Shown: one piece after another, positions 1 through 5,717 of the stretch
How positions within the stretch are numbered: the first letter of the stretch is position 1
How the letters are laid out: each line of letters opens with the position of its first letter
Source of the DNA: Bacteroidota bacterium
GTDB lineage: Bacteria > Bacteroidota > Bacteroidia > Flavobacteriales > Weeksellaceae
Reading direction: 5' to 3'
Assembly: GCA_023420435.1 (NCBI GenBank)
Contig: JAEZWE010000187.1
Span: 1-5,717, forward strand
DNA length: 5,717 nt
Translations under genes and position numbers: made by a program
Notes under the pieces: model-generated
The model's input: only the letters and a program-made list of their open reading frames with translations
The model's database searches: none
Told to the model about the DNA's origin: nothing

Positions 1-148
1 CAACAATACCTTCCAAACTGCCCGTGATGCTCTCAAATTTTTCGATTCCTTCTACTTCCAAACCAATGTCGGTAAGATATTCTCCAATTTTTTCAGATTT
101 AAGGTCGGTCTTAATATAGTCTTTCAACCAATTATTTGATATTTTCAT
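1..148 (-). CDS. pheT: Phenylalanyl-tRNA synthetase beta subunit, N-terminal fragment (cut by window edge)
   Basis: The 49 visible codons begin at an ATG (positions 146-148) and read MKISNNWLKDYIKT, followed by a segment containing IGLEVEGIE. This is the typical opening of bacterial PheT, where an 'S..WL.....' start is followed by 'GLEV(D/E)G(I/V)E' just ahead of the EMAP-like tRNA-binding domain. PheT pairs with PheS in an alpha2-beta2 enzyme that charges tRNA-Phe with phenylalanine in the cytoplasm; the beta chain binds tRNA and carries the editing site. The full protein is usually around 800 residues, so most of it, including the catalytic-like and editing domains, lies to the left of the window. 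The CNNM/CorC gene ends only 2 bp upstream, which suggests co-transcription. pheS is not in this window. The identification rests on a short N-terminus but the match is characteristic. Confidence 0.92.
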   Translation of the reverse strand, partial: MKISNNWLKDYIKTDLKSEKIGEYLTDIGLEVEGIEKFESITGSLEGIV

Positions 149-150
149 TT

Positions 151-1425
151 TTATCTTTTCTTAACTAAAATTTTATCGATTCTTTGTCCGTCTTTATCTA
201 AAATTTCAAATTCAAAATTATCGAATTTTATGCGATCTCCCACTTTTGGAAGTCCATTATTTTGATGAATAACAAAACCTGCAACGGTAAGAATATTTTT
301 AAAAAAAGTTTCATCTATTTCGATAGGAATTTCCTTTATAAACTGTTTTAAAGAAACTTGTCCGTCCACAAACCAAGAGTTTTCATTTCTTTGTTGAATA
401 CTGGTTTCTTCTGAAATTTCATCCGACATATCTCCCACTAATGCATCTATTAAATCGTCCATAGTAATAATTCCTTCTGTGGAGCCATACTCGTCAACAA
501 CCACTCCGAAATGGATTCTTTTTTCCCGGAAATTTTCTAAAATTTTGTAAGCACTGGTGTTTTCTGTTAGGTAAACCGGAGCTTTAGCGATAGTCCTAAT
601 TTCAAAATCTGTTTCGTGTAAAATTCTGAAAATATCTTTCAAAGCGACCACTCCTACTATTTTATCTAAATTATTTCCTTCTGTTAAAGGATAAATAGAA
701 TGTGGATTTTCAGAAATAATTTTCAAAATTTCCTCTTTAGAATCTTCCGTTTTCAGATAATGAATTTGATTTCTATAGGTAAATAAATGAGCAGCTTTGG
801 TATCGCCCAACTCAAAAACACGCTCTACGATATCGTGCTCAATATCTTCAATTTCCCCAACTTCTGCACTTTCTTTTATGATGGCTTTAATTTCTTCTTC
901 AGAAACCTGATGATCACTTAATTTATCAATACCAAAAATTTTCATTAATAAAGAATTAGTAGTGGAAAGCAACCAAACAAAAGGCGACGTAATTTTGGAC
1001 AAAACATCCATTGGACGCGCAATTTTTACCGCAATTTTTTCAGGAAAAATCATCCCCAACTGTTTTGGAAAAAGCTCGCCCAAAACGATGGACAGATAAG
1101 TAATAAATACAACAATTACCGGTCCTGCAATTTGCTTTGCATAAGGTTGAAGAAATTCTATTTTTGAAATTATCGCTTCAAAATTATTGGTTAAAGCATC
1201 GCCACTGTAAAACCCTAAAACAATTCCTATTAAAGTAATCCCTATTTGTACGGTAGATAAAAATTTGGATGGATTTTCAGAAAGTTCCAAAGCTTTTTTG
1301 GCTCCTTTATTGCCTTTTTTACTCGCTTTTTCTAATTTAAATTTTCTTGAAGAGACCAAAGAAAGTTCGGACATTGCAAAAATTCCGTTGAGTAAAACTA
1401 AAGCAAAAATGATCAGAATTTCCAT
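151..1425 (-). CDS. CNNM/CorC-type membrane protein (hemolysin family: DUF21, CBS pair, CorC_HlyC domain)
   Basis: This 424-residue inner-membrane protein belongs to the CNNM/CorC family, whose characterised members take part in Mg2+/Co2+ export or homeostasis; the old 'hemolysin' name is historical. Domains in order: DUF21 (about residues 1-180) with hydrophobic segments near 1-20, 56-75, 98-116 and 138-160, the conserved N-terminal NGIFAMSE motif (13-20) and GELFPK (116-121); two CBS domains (about 200-330), the second ending in VDEYGSTEG and TMDDLIDALVGD (310-332), expected to bind adenine nucleotide; and a C-terminal CorC_HlyC domain (about 350-422). Length and architecture are normal for the family. 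The frame stays open to a TTG at 1458, but I chose the ATG at 1425 because family members start with MEILIIF-like sequence directly at the first membrane segment and the TTG lies inside a hairpin. The gene follows dnaN and ends 2 bp before pheT. The gliding-motility protein GldE has the same architecture, but no gld neighbour is visible, so a general transporter-like call is safer. Confidence 0.9.
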   Translation of the reverse strand: MEILIIFALVLLNGIFAMSELSLVSSRKFKLEKASKKGNKGAKKALELSENPSKFLSTVQIGITLIGIVLGFYSGDALTNNFEAIISKIEFLQPYAKQIAGPVIVVFITYLSIVLGELFPKQLGMIFPEKIAVKIARPMDVLSKITSPFVWLLSTTNSLLMKIFGIDKLSDHQVSEEEIKAIIKESAEVGEIEDIEHDIVERVFELGDTKAAHLFTYRNQIHYLKTEDSKEEILKIISENPHSIYPLTEGNNLDKIVGVVALKDIFRILHETDFEIRTIAKAPVYLTENTSAYKILENFREKRIHFGVVVDEYGSTEGIITMDDLIDALVGDMSDEISEETSIQQRNENSWFVDGQVSLKQFIKEIPIEIDETFFKNILTVAGFVIHQNNGLPKVGDRIKFDNFEFEILDKDGQRIDKILVKKR

Positions 1426-1435
1426 AGACGTAAAC

Positions 1436-1470
1436 AAAATTTGAGATTTGAATTCCAAATCTCAAATTTT
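1436..1470 (-). terminator. Perfect 15-bp inverted repeat, probable dnaN terminator
   Basis: Arms 1436-1450 and 1456-1470 are exact reverse complements with a 5-base loop. On the minus strand the hairpin begins 20 bases after the dnaN stop codon and ends in ATTTT followed by GTTTACG, a short U-rich tail, so it resembles a Rho-independent terminator. The stem has only three G-C pairs, so its stability comes from length. It also ends 10 bases before the ATG of the CNNM/CorC gene, so it could instead act as a leader hairpin that partly blocks read-through. Confidence 0.6.
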
Positions 1471-1490
1471 TAAAATTATATTTTTTAAAA

Positions 1491-2618
1491 TTACATTCCG
1501 ATAACGGGCATCGAAAGCATTAACAGATTTTCTTCTTCTTCTAAACCATCTACAGGTTCAATAATTCCTGGTCTGTTAGGTTGAGACATTTTCATGGTAA
1601 TATCATCAGAACCAATTACAGAAAGCATTTCTGTTAAAAATTTGGAGCTGAAGCCAATATTGATATCATCACCATTATAATCACAAGGAATCTGCATATC
1701 CGCTTTGTTTGCATATTCTGTATCTTCTGCGTGAAGATGCAAAATATTTCCTGACAATTTAAAGCGCACCTGATTTGTTGATTTATTGGACATAATAGAA
1801 GCTCTTCTGATTGAGCTTAGCAACAAATTTCTGTTGATAGTAAGAACATTAGGATTTTCTTTAGGAATAACCGCTGAATAATTAGGATATTTTCCATCGA
1901 TTAAACGGCAAATCCAGATGTTATTTCCAAAGGAAAATTTCGCCATATTTTCATTAAATTCAATGGTAATTTCTTCATTAGAATTCGCTAAAATATTTTT
2001 GAAAATAGACAATGGTTTTTTCGGCATGATAAATTCCATGGGTTCAGAAATCAAATCCGTTCTTTTATAAACCACCAAACGGTGAGAATCTGTAGAAACG
2101 AAGTTGGTTTCATCTTCTTTAAACTGAAACAGAACACCTGTCATTACAGGTCTCAAAGAATCATTGGAAGTTGCAAAAAGGGTATTGTTCAAAGCCTCAG
2201 ATAAAACACCTGCCGGAATTTTTACACTTTGCGCTGCATCAAATTCAGGAAGTTCAGGATAATCTTCCGCATTATCCAAAGCCACCGCAAAATTATCTTT
2301 TTCGTCCAAAATTTCTAAAAGACTCCCTGTACCTTCTGCATTTTCTTTTACAGAAAGTGTTAAAGGCTGTTCACCATAAGTTTTCACAAAATCCTGAAAA
2401 ATTTTTGCAGGAACAGCAAATTTTCCAGAATCATCGGATTTTACTTCCAGCGAAGTTACCAAGGTAGTTTCACCGTCTGAAGCCGTTATTTTAAGATTAT
2501 TTTCTTCTAATTCAAAAAGGTAATTTTCCAGTATTGGTCTTGATTGTGAGCTAGAAATCACTCCACTAACCGTTTGCAATGCTCTTTGCAATTCTCCACT
2601 CGAAACGATGAATTTCAT
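1491..2618 (-). CDS. dnaN: DNA polymerase III beta subunit (sliding clamp)
   Basis: The 375-residue protein is the beta sliding clamp, a ring-shaped homodimer that encircles DNA, tethers DNA polymerase III and recruits repair and replication partners through their clamp-binding peptides. Three clamp domains can be placed at about residues 1-120, 125-240 and 245-375. Family hallmarks include the N-terminal MKFIVSSGELQRAL with SRPILENYLFEL after it, DYPELP near the first domain boundary, TDSHRLVVYKR (about 176-186), RLIDGKYPNY (about 238-247), RPGIIEP (about 349-355) and a C-terminal LMLSMPVIGM, equivalent to the MPMRL end that helps form the partner-binding pocket. Length is normal. An in-frame TTG at 2622-2624 would add two residues; I chose the ATG at 2616-2618 because MKF is the normal family start. 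dnaA, recF and gyrB do not flank it here, so the gene is not in the classic dnaA-dnaN arrangement. A possible -7 element lies 20-27 bases upstream and a hairpin follows the gene. Confidence 0.98.
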   Translation of the reverse strand: MKFIVSSGELQRALQTVSGVISSSQSRPILENYLFELEENNLKITASDGETTLVTSLEVKSDDSGKFAVPAKIFQDFVKTYGEQPLTLSVKENAEGTGSLLEILDEKDNFAVALDNAEDYPELPEFDAAQSVKIPAGVLSEALNNTLFATSNDSLRPVMTGVLFQFKEDETNFVSTDSHRLVVYKRTDLISEPMEFIMPKKPLSIFKNILANSNEEITIEFNENMAKFSFGNNIWICRLIDGKYPNYSAVIPKENPNVLTINRNLLLSSIRRASIMSNKSTNQVRFKLSGNILHLHAEDTEYANKADMQIPCDYNGDDINIGFSSKFLTEMLSVIGSDDITMKMSQPNRPGIIEPVDGLEEEENLLMLSMPVIGM

Positions 2619-2637
2619 ATTCAAAAATTAATTTCTA

Positions 2638-2645
2638 CAAATATA
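2638..2645 (-). promoter_or_regulatory. dnaN: Candidate dnaN promoter -7 element (Bacteroidetes type)
   Basis: On the minus strand these bases read TATATTTG, an exact match to the Bacteroidetes primary sigma factor -7 consensus TAnnTTTG. It lies 20 bases upstream of the dnaN ATG, which would give a very short 5' leader of roughly a dozen bases. I cannot find a matching TTG -33 element at the usual spacing; that region is only A/T-rich. In AT-rich intergenic DNA a chance match is quite possible. Confidence 0.35.
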
Positions 2646-2683
2646 AGCAATTGACTACGAAATTAAAAAATTAAAAAAATGAG

Positions 2684-2692
2684 TTATCAACA
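2684..2692 (+). promoter_or_regulatory. DnaA-box-like nonamer upstream of dnaN (tentative)
   Basis: The plus strand reads TTATCAACA, one base different from the high-affinity DnaA box TTATCCACA. It lies in the 127-bp divergent spacer between dnaN and dgkA, about 66 bases upstream of the dnaN ATG. A DnaA site controlling dnaN would make biological sense, but a single site with a mismatch in AT-rich DNA is weak evidence. I see no second copy in the spacer. Confidence 0.2.
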
Positions 2693-2745
2693 TTCTTATG
2701 TTTTTAAACTCAGATTATTTTTAAATATCTTCGTAAAAATTTTCC

Positions 2746-3096
2746 ATGCAAAAAATGCGGATTATAAAAAGTTTTTTTAATGCTTTTCAAGGTATTTTTC
2801 AGATGTTGCGTTATGAAAAAAATTTTCAAATTGAAATTTTAGCACTTATTACCAACCTTTTTCTGATTGTTTATTTAAAATTAAATCCCACCGATTCCGC
2901 TATCATTTTGATGGTTTGTTTTGCTGTTTTAAGTGCAGAGTTTTTTAATTCTGCCATAGAAAAAATCTGTAATATGATACAGCCGGAATTCGATATGAGG
3001 ATAAAAGTGATAAAAGATATTTCTGCAGGCGCAGTTTTAATCTTAGCCATTTCCTCCATCTTTGTCGGAATTTTAATTTACGGAAAATATGTTTAA
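2746..3096 (+). CDS. dgkA: DgkA-family small membrane lipid kinase (diacylglycerol or undecaprenol kinase)
   Basis: The 116-residue protein matches the prokaryotic DgkA family, small trimeric inner-membrane kinases that use ATP to phosphorylate diacylglycerol (proteobacteria) or undecaprenol (many Gram-positives); the substrate here cannot be told from sequence. An amphipathic N-terminus with YEKNFQIE (residues 23-30, Glu30 equivalent to E. coli Glu28) is followed by membrane segments near 31-46, 51-70 and 94-112. The core motif AEFFNSAIEKICN (64-76) supplies Glu65, Asn68 and Glu72, and IKDISAGAVLI (89-99) supplies Lys90 and Asp91. Unusually, the acidic residue that normally ends the first motif is Asn76 here. 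Length is typical. The ATG at 2746 is the first in frame, but ATG 2755 (Met4) would serve equally well. The gene is the only plus-strand gene in the window, divergent from dnaN and convergent with purL, so it is probably transcribed alone. Confidence 0.92.
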   Translation: MQKMRIIKSFFNAFQGIFQMLRYEKNFQIEILALITNLFLIVYLKLNPTDSAIILMVCFAVLSAEFFNSAIEKICNMIQPEFDMRIKVIKDISAGAVLILAISSIFVGILIYGKYV

Positions 3097-3102
3097 TTAA
3101 AA

Positions 3103-3135
3103 GGTTGAGTAATTTTAAATCCATCTTACTCAACC
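3103..3135 (-). terminator. Hairpin between convergent dgkA and purL, probable purL terminator
   Basis: GGTTGAGTAA (3103-3112) pairs perfectly with TTACTCAACC (3126-3135) across a 13-base loop. Read on the minus strand, it starts about 20 bases after the purL stop and is followed by TTTTAATTAA, a T-rich tail typical of Rho-independent termination. On the plus strand it begins 7 bases after the dgkA stop but is followed by ATGATCATTT, a poorer tail, so it is best read as the purL terminator with possible weaker action on dgkA transcripts. Confidence 0.65.
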
Positions 3136-3154
3136 ATGATCATTTATTTCTCAA

Positions 3155-5717
3155 TTATTTAAAATACTCCACTCCATTTTTGAAAATGTTATGATAATTT
3201 GCGGTAGGAATATTTTTCATCAAGCCTTCTGCAAAACGTTCCGGATGTCCCATTCTTCCGAAAATTTTCCCACTTTCAGACGTAATTCCTTCAATTCCAA
3301 ACAACGAATTATTGGGATTAAAAGGCATTCCGTGTGCAATATTTGCGTATTTATCAATATATTGTGTTGCAATTTGTCCTTTTTTGTACAATTCCAAAAG
3401 CACTTCTTCCGAAGCCATAAATCGACCTTCTCCGTGCGAAATCGGAATCGTAAAAATTTGGTTTTTCGTTCCTTTCAACCAAGGTGAATCATCGTTAATC
3501 ACTTTTACATCAACCATTTGCGAAATATGTCTTCCGATAGCATTGTGCGCCAAAGTTGGTGAAGCAGCATCCAAATCTCGGATTTCACCATAGGGCAATA
3601 ATCCCGATTTTACGAGCGCTTGAAAACCGTTGCAAATTCCGAGAATCATTCCATCTCTAGCCAAAAGTTCGTGAACGGCTTTTTTCACTTTTTCGTTTTT
3701 CAGGACGTTTACGATGAATTTTGCACTTCCGTCCGGTTCGTCTCCTGCAGAAAATCCACCGGAAAAAACCAAAATTTGGGATTGCTCAATTTCCGAAATC
3801 CACGCATCCAAACTTTCTTCCAACAATTGGTGATTCAAGTTTTTTAACGGTAGCGAATGGACGATGGCGCCTTCTTTTCGGAAGGCATTTTGCGTTTCGT
3901 ATTCGCAATTGGTTCCCGGAAAAATCGGCGCAAAAACCCGTGGATTTCCTATGTTGTGTGAAATAATGTGGATGGATTTTTTTTCTGTTCCGTTCAAGTT
4001 TTCATCAAAATTGATTTCGATTTTTTCTTTTTCTTTCGTTGGGAAAAGTTCTTCGAACGTTTCAAAATTGGCTTTTAACAAATTTTGAATTTTGAATTTT
4101 GAATTTTGAATGGTCAAAAACTCTGAATTATTAACAACTCCAATTTTATTTAATAAATCGTGATGTAATTCAACGGAAGATTCAATGATGAATCCGCCAA
4201 TATTTTTATTTAAAATGAATTTTTCGTCGAGAGAAATTTCCGCTCCCAATCGATTACCGAAACACATTTTTGCGACCGCAACCGCAACTCCACCGTCTTT
4301 AATGGTTTTTAAGGAAACGATATTTTTTGCTTTAATTTCATTAACAATAAAATCAAAAACCGATTTTAAATTTTCATAATTCGGAAGTCCGTTTTCTTGA
4401 GATTGATGATGGAAATGGTAAATAAAATTTCCTGCATTTTTGAATTCCGGCGAAATGACATTTGATTTTTCACCGTTTGCACACGCAAAAGATATCAAAG
4501 TTGGTGGAACATTAATATCCTGAAAACTTCCACTCATTGAATCTTTTCCGCCAATTGCAGCGAGTCCGAAATGCATTTGCGCATCGTAAGCTCCGAGAAG
4601 TGAAGCCAAAGGTTTTCCCCATTTTTCGGGGTTGTTTCCTAATTTTTCAAAATATTCCTGAAAACTGAGTCGGATATTTCTGAAATTCCCGCCCATTGCA
4701 ACAATTTTTGCCACAGATTCCACCACTGCATTTGCTGCACCAATCATTGAATTTTGCTCGGAAATTTCCGCATCGAAACCCCAACTTGCAAAGGAAACAG
4801 TTTCCACATTTTGGGCATCCAAAATCGGTAAAGTTTGAACGCAACCTTCAGTTTCCGTCATTTGAAATTTCCCACCAAAAGGCATTGCAACCGTAGTTGC
4901 GCCAACCGAAGCATCGAACATCTCAACCAAACCTTTTTGCGAAGCGACATTTTTTTCGGACAAAATTTTAAGAAAATTTTCTTCGGTAAATTCTATATTT
5001 GTTGAAGCAATTTCATTTAAATGAGAAACTCTTGCGTTCTGAAATTTACTTCTTCCACTCGTATTGAGAAATTCTCGGCTCAAGTCCACAATTTTGTATC
5101 CTTTCCAAAACATTTGCATTCTTCCGCTTTCCGTCACTTTTGCGATTTCAACGGCTTTGATGTTTTCTTTTTCACAAAATTGTATGAATTTTTCTTTATC
5201 AGATGCGTCAATCACCACCGCCATTCGTTCCTGAGATTCGGAAATGGCGAGTTCGGTTCCGTTCAAACCTTCGTATTTCAAAGGCAAAATATCGAGATTA
5301 ATTTCGAGGGAATCGGCAATTTCGCCAATCGCAACGGAAACTCCACCTGCTCCAAAATCATTGGATTTTTTAATTAAAGTCGTGACTTCCGAATTTCTAA
5401 AAAGACGCTGAATTTTTCGTTCTTCCACCGCATTTCCTTTCTGCACTTCCGTGGAAAGTGTGTGAATCGATGTTTCGTCCTGTTCTTTCGAACTTCCAGT
5501 TGCACCGCCAACTCCGTCTCTTCCGGTTGCACCGCCTAAAACAATGACGATGTCACCGTTTTCGGGTTTTTCACGTCGCACCCAATCTTTCGGAACAGCA
5601 CCTGCAACAAAACCGACTTCCATTCTTTTGGCTTTGTAACCGTCGTGATAAATTTCGGAAACGTGCGTTGTTGCCAATCCGATTTGGTTTCCGTAGGAAG
5701 AATAACCGTTTGCAGCC
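3155..5717 (-). CDS. purL: Phosphoribosylformylglycinamidine synthase, large single-chain form (5' end outside window)
   Basis: PurL converts FGAR, ATP and glutamine to FGAM in the fourth step of de novo purine synthesis. The frame is open to the window edge and the first visible codons read AANGYSSYGNQIGLATTHVS, internal PurL sequence. About 853 residues are present; single-chain PurL proteins have roughly 1,200-1,300, so some 350-450 N-terminal residues are missing. Synthetase motifs include GRDGVGGATGSS (near 5490-5526), FGAGGVSVAIGE (near 5325-5360) and GGKDSMSGSF (near 4524-4551). The C-terminal class I glutaminase domain (about 3158-3937) opens with VFAPIFPGTNCEYETQ, has the nucleophile in GICNGFQ (Cys codon 3632-3634) and the His and Glu of GHPERF (codons 3245-3247 and 3239-3241), so the catalytic triad is intact. 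The wording of the motifs resembles the PurL clade found in Bacteroidetes and clostridia rather than the E. coli type; this is from memory. A TTG at 5675-5677 is not the real start. A heptanucleotide repeat interrupts the linker before the glutaminase. Confidence 0.97.
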   Translation of the reverse strand, partial: AANGYSSYGNQIGLATTHVSEIYHDGYKAKRMEVGFVAGAVPKDWVRREKPENGDIVIVLGGATGRDGVGGATGSSKEQDETSIHTLSTEVQKGNAVEERKIQRLFRNSEVTTLIKKSNDFGAGGVSVAIGEIADSLEINLDILPLKYEGLNGTELAISESQERMAVVIDASDKEKFIQFCEKENIKAVEIAKVTESGRMQMFWKGYKIVDLSREFLNTSGRSKFQNARVSHLNEIASTNIEFTEENFLKILSEKNVASQKGLVEMFDASVGATTVAMPFGGKFQMTETEGCVQTLPILDAQNVETVSFASWGFDAEISEQNSMIGAANAVVESVAKIVAMGGNFRNIRLSFQEYFEKLGNNPEKWGKPLASLLGAYDAQMHFGLAAIGGKDSMSGSFQDINVPPTLISFACANGEKSNVISPEFKNAGNFIYHFHHQSQENGLPNYENLKSVFDFIVNEIKAKNIVSLKTIKDGGVAVAVAKMCFGNRLGAEISLDEKFILNKNIGGFIIESSVELHHDLLNKIGVVNNSEFLTIQNSKFKIQNLLKANFETFEELFPTKEKEKIEINFDENLNGTEKKSIHIISHNIGNPRVFAPIFPGTNCEYETQNAFRKEGAIVHSLPLKNLNHQLLEESLDAWISEIEQSQILVFSGGFSAGDEPDGSAKFIVNVLKNEKVKKAVHELLARDGMILGICNGFQALVKSGLLPYGEIRDLDAASPTLAHNAIGRHISQMVDVKVINDDSPWLKGTKNQIFTIPISHGEGRFMASEEVLLELYKKGQIATQYIDKYANIAHGMPFNPNNSLFGIEGITSESGKIFGRMGHPERFAEGLMKNIPTANYHNIFKNGVEYFK
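4081..4111. repeat. Heptanucleotide tandem repeat (TTTTGAA, four perfect copies) inside purL
   Basis: Four exact head-to-tail copies of TTTTGAA occupy 4083-4110, with the period extending to 4081-4111. On the coding (minus) strand the unit is TTCAAAA, and three units equal seven codons, giving the low-complexity peptide IQNSKFKIQN. The repeat falls between the end of the synthetase region and the start of the glutaminase domain (about 3937), where the protein is expected to be a variable linker. Because 7 is not a multiple of 3, gain or loss of one unit would shift the frame and remove the glutaminase domain. Confidence 0.95.

Noticed and set aside
1426..1458. TTG start adding 11 residues to the CNNM/CorC protein
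   Set aside because: The extension would begin inside the inverted repeat, is not membrane-like, and family members normally begin at the MEILIIF-type segment encoded from the ATG at 1425.
2171..2467. Open frame on the plus strand opposite dnaN
   Set aside because: It is an antisense shadow of a well-conserved gene, with His/Gln/Lys/Leu-rich composition and no recognisable family.
2619..2624. TTG start adding two residues to DnaN
   Set aside because: The ATG at 2616-2618 gives the standard MKF start of bacterial clamps, and no signal favours the TTG.
2697..2733. Possible dgkA -7 elements (TATGTTTT at 2697 and TATCTTCG at 2726)
   Set aside because: Each has one mismatch to TAnnTTTG and neither has a convincing -33 partner, so I cannot choose between them or chance.
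2871..3133. Minus-strand open frames opposite dgkA
   Set aside because: They overlap a recognised DgkA gene in antisense and have no independent support.
3191..5377. Several plus-strand open frames opposite purL and one alternative minus-strand frame at 4647-4844
   Set aside because: All lie wholly inside the conserved purL frame, are rich in Phe, Ser and Cys as expected for antisense translation, and show no family motifs.
5675..5677. TTG as the start of an 840-residue purL
   Set aside because: The reading frame continues upstream to the window edge with conserved PurL sequence (AANGYSSYGNQIG), so the gene is cut, not short.
1..5717. An undescribed defence, mobile or biosynthetic system
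   Set aside because: All five genes are recognised housekeeping families, intergenic gaps are short, and no unexplained gene or array remains.

Overview
The window comes from a Bacteroidetes-type (Flavobacteriia) chromosome; a Chryseobacterium/Weeksellaceae-like source is my inference. The DNA is AT-rich, no start is preceded by a clear Shine-Dalgarno sequence, a Bacteroidetes-style -7 element (TAnnTTTG) lies upstream of dnaN, and the PurL sequence resembles the single-chain form known from Bacteroidetes and clostridia. I found no mobile element, CRISPR array, tRNA, rRNA or defence gene. It looks like ordinary core-genome housekeeping sequence.

Layout, left to right. Positions 1-148 (minus) hold the first 49 codons of pheT, the phenylalanyl-tRNA synthetase beta chain. 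Positions 151-1425 (minus) encode a CNNM/CorC-type membrane protein ('hemolysin family': DUF21, two CBS domains, CorC_HlyC domain), whose stop codon lies 2 bp from the pheT start, so the two are probably co-transcribed. Positions 1436-1470 are a perfect 15-bp inverted repeat that probably terminates dnaN. Positions 1491-2618 (minus) encode DnaN, the sliding clamp. The divergent spacer 2619-2745 holds a candidate dnaN promoter element and a DnaA-box-like nonamer. Positions 2746-3096 (plus) encode a small DgkA-family lipid kinase. It converges on purL (3155 to the window end, minus), and a 10-bp-stem hairpin sits between their stop codons. purL is cut by the window edge: about 853 codons are visible, covering the C-terminal part of the synthetase region and the whole glutaminase domain.

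The genes serve separate core functions: translation (pheT), ion homeostasis (CNNM/CorC), replication (dnaN), lipid carrier or lipid recycling (dgkA) and purine synthesis (purL). No joint pathway is apparent. Points worth a second look are a four-copy heptanucleotide tandem repeat inside purL, the hairpin between dnaN and the CNNM gene, the single DnaA-box-like site upstream of dnaN, and an altered signature motif in DgkA. Two genes (CNNM and dnaN) have in-frame TTG codons upstream of better ATG starts; I chose the ATGs.
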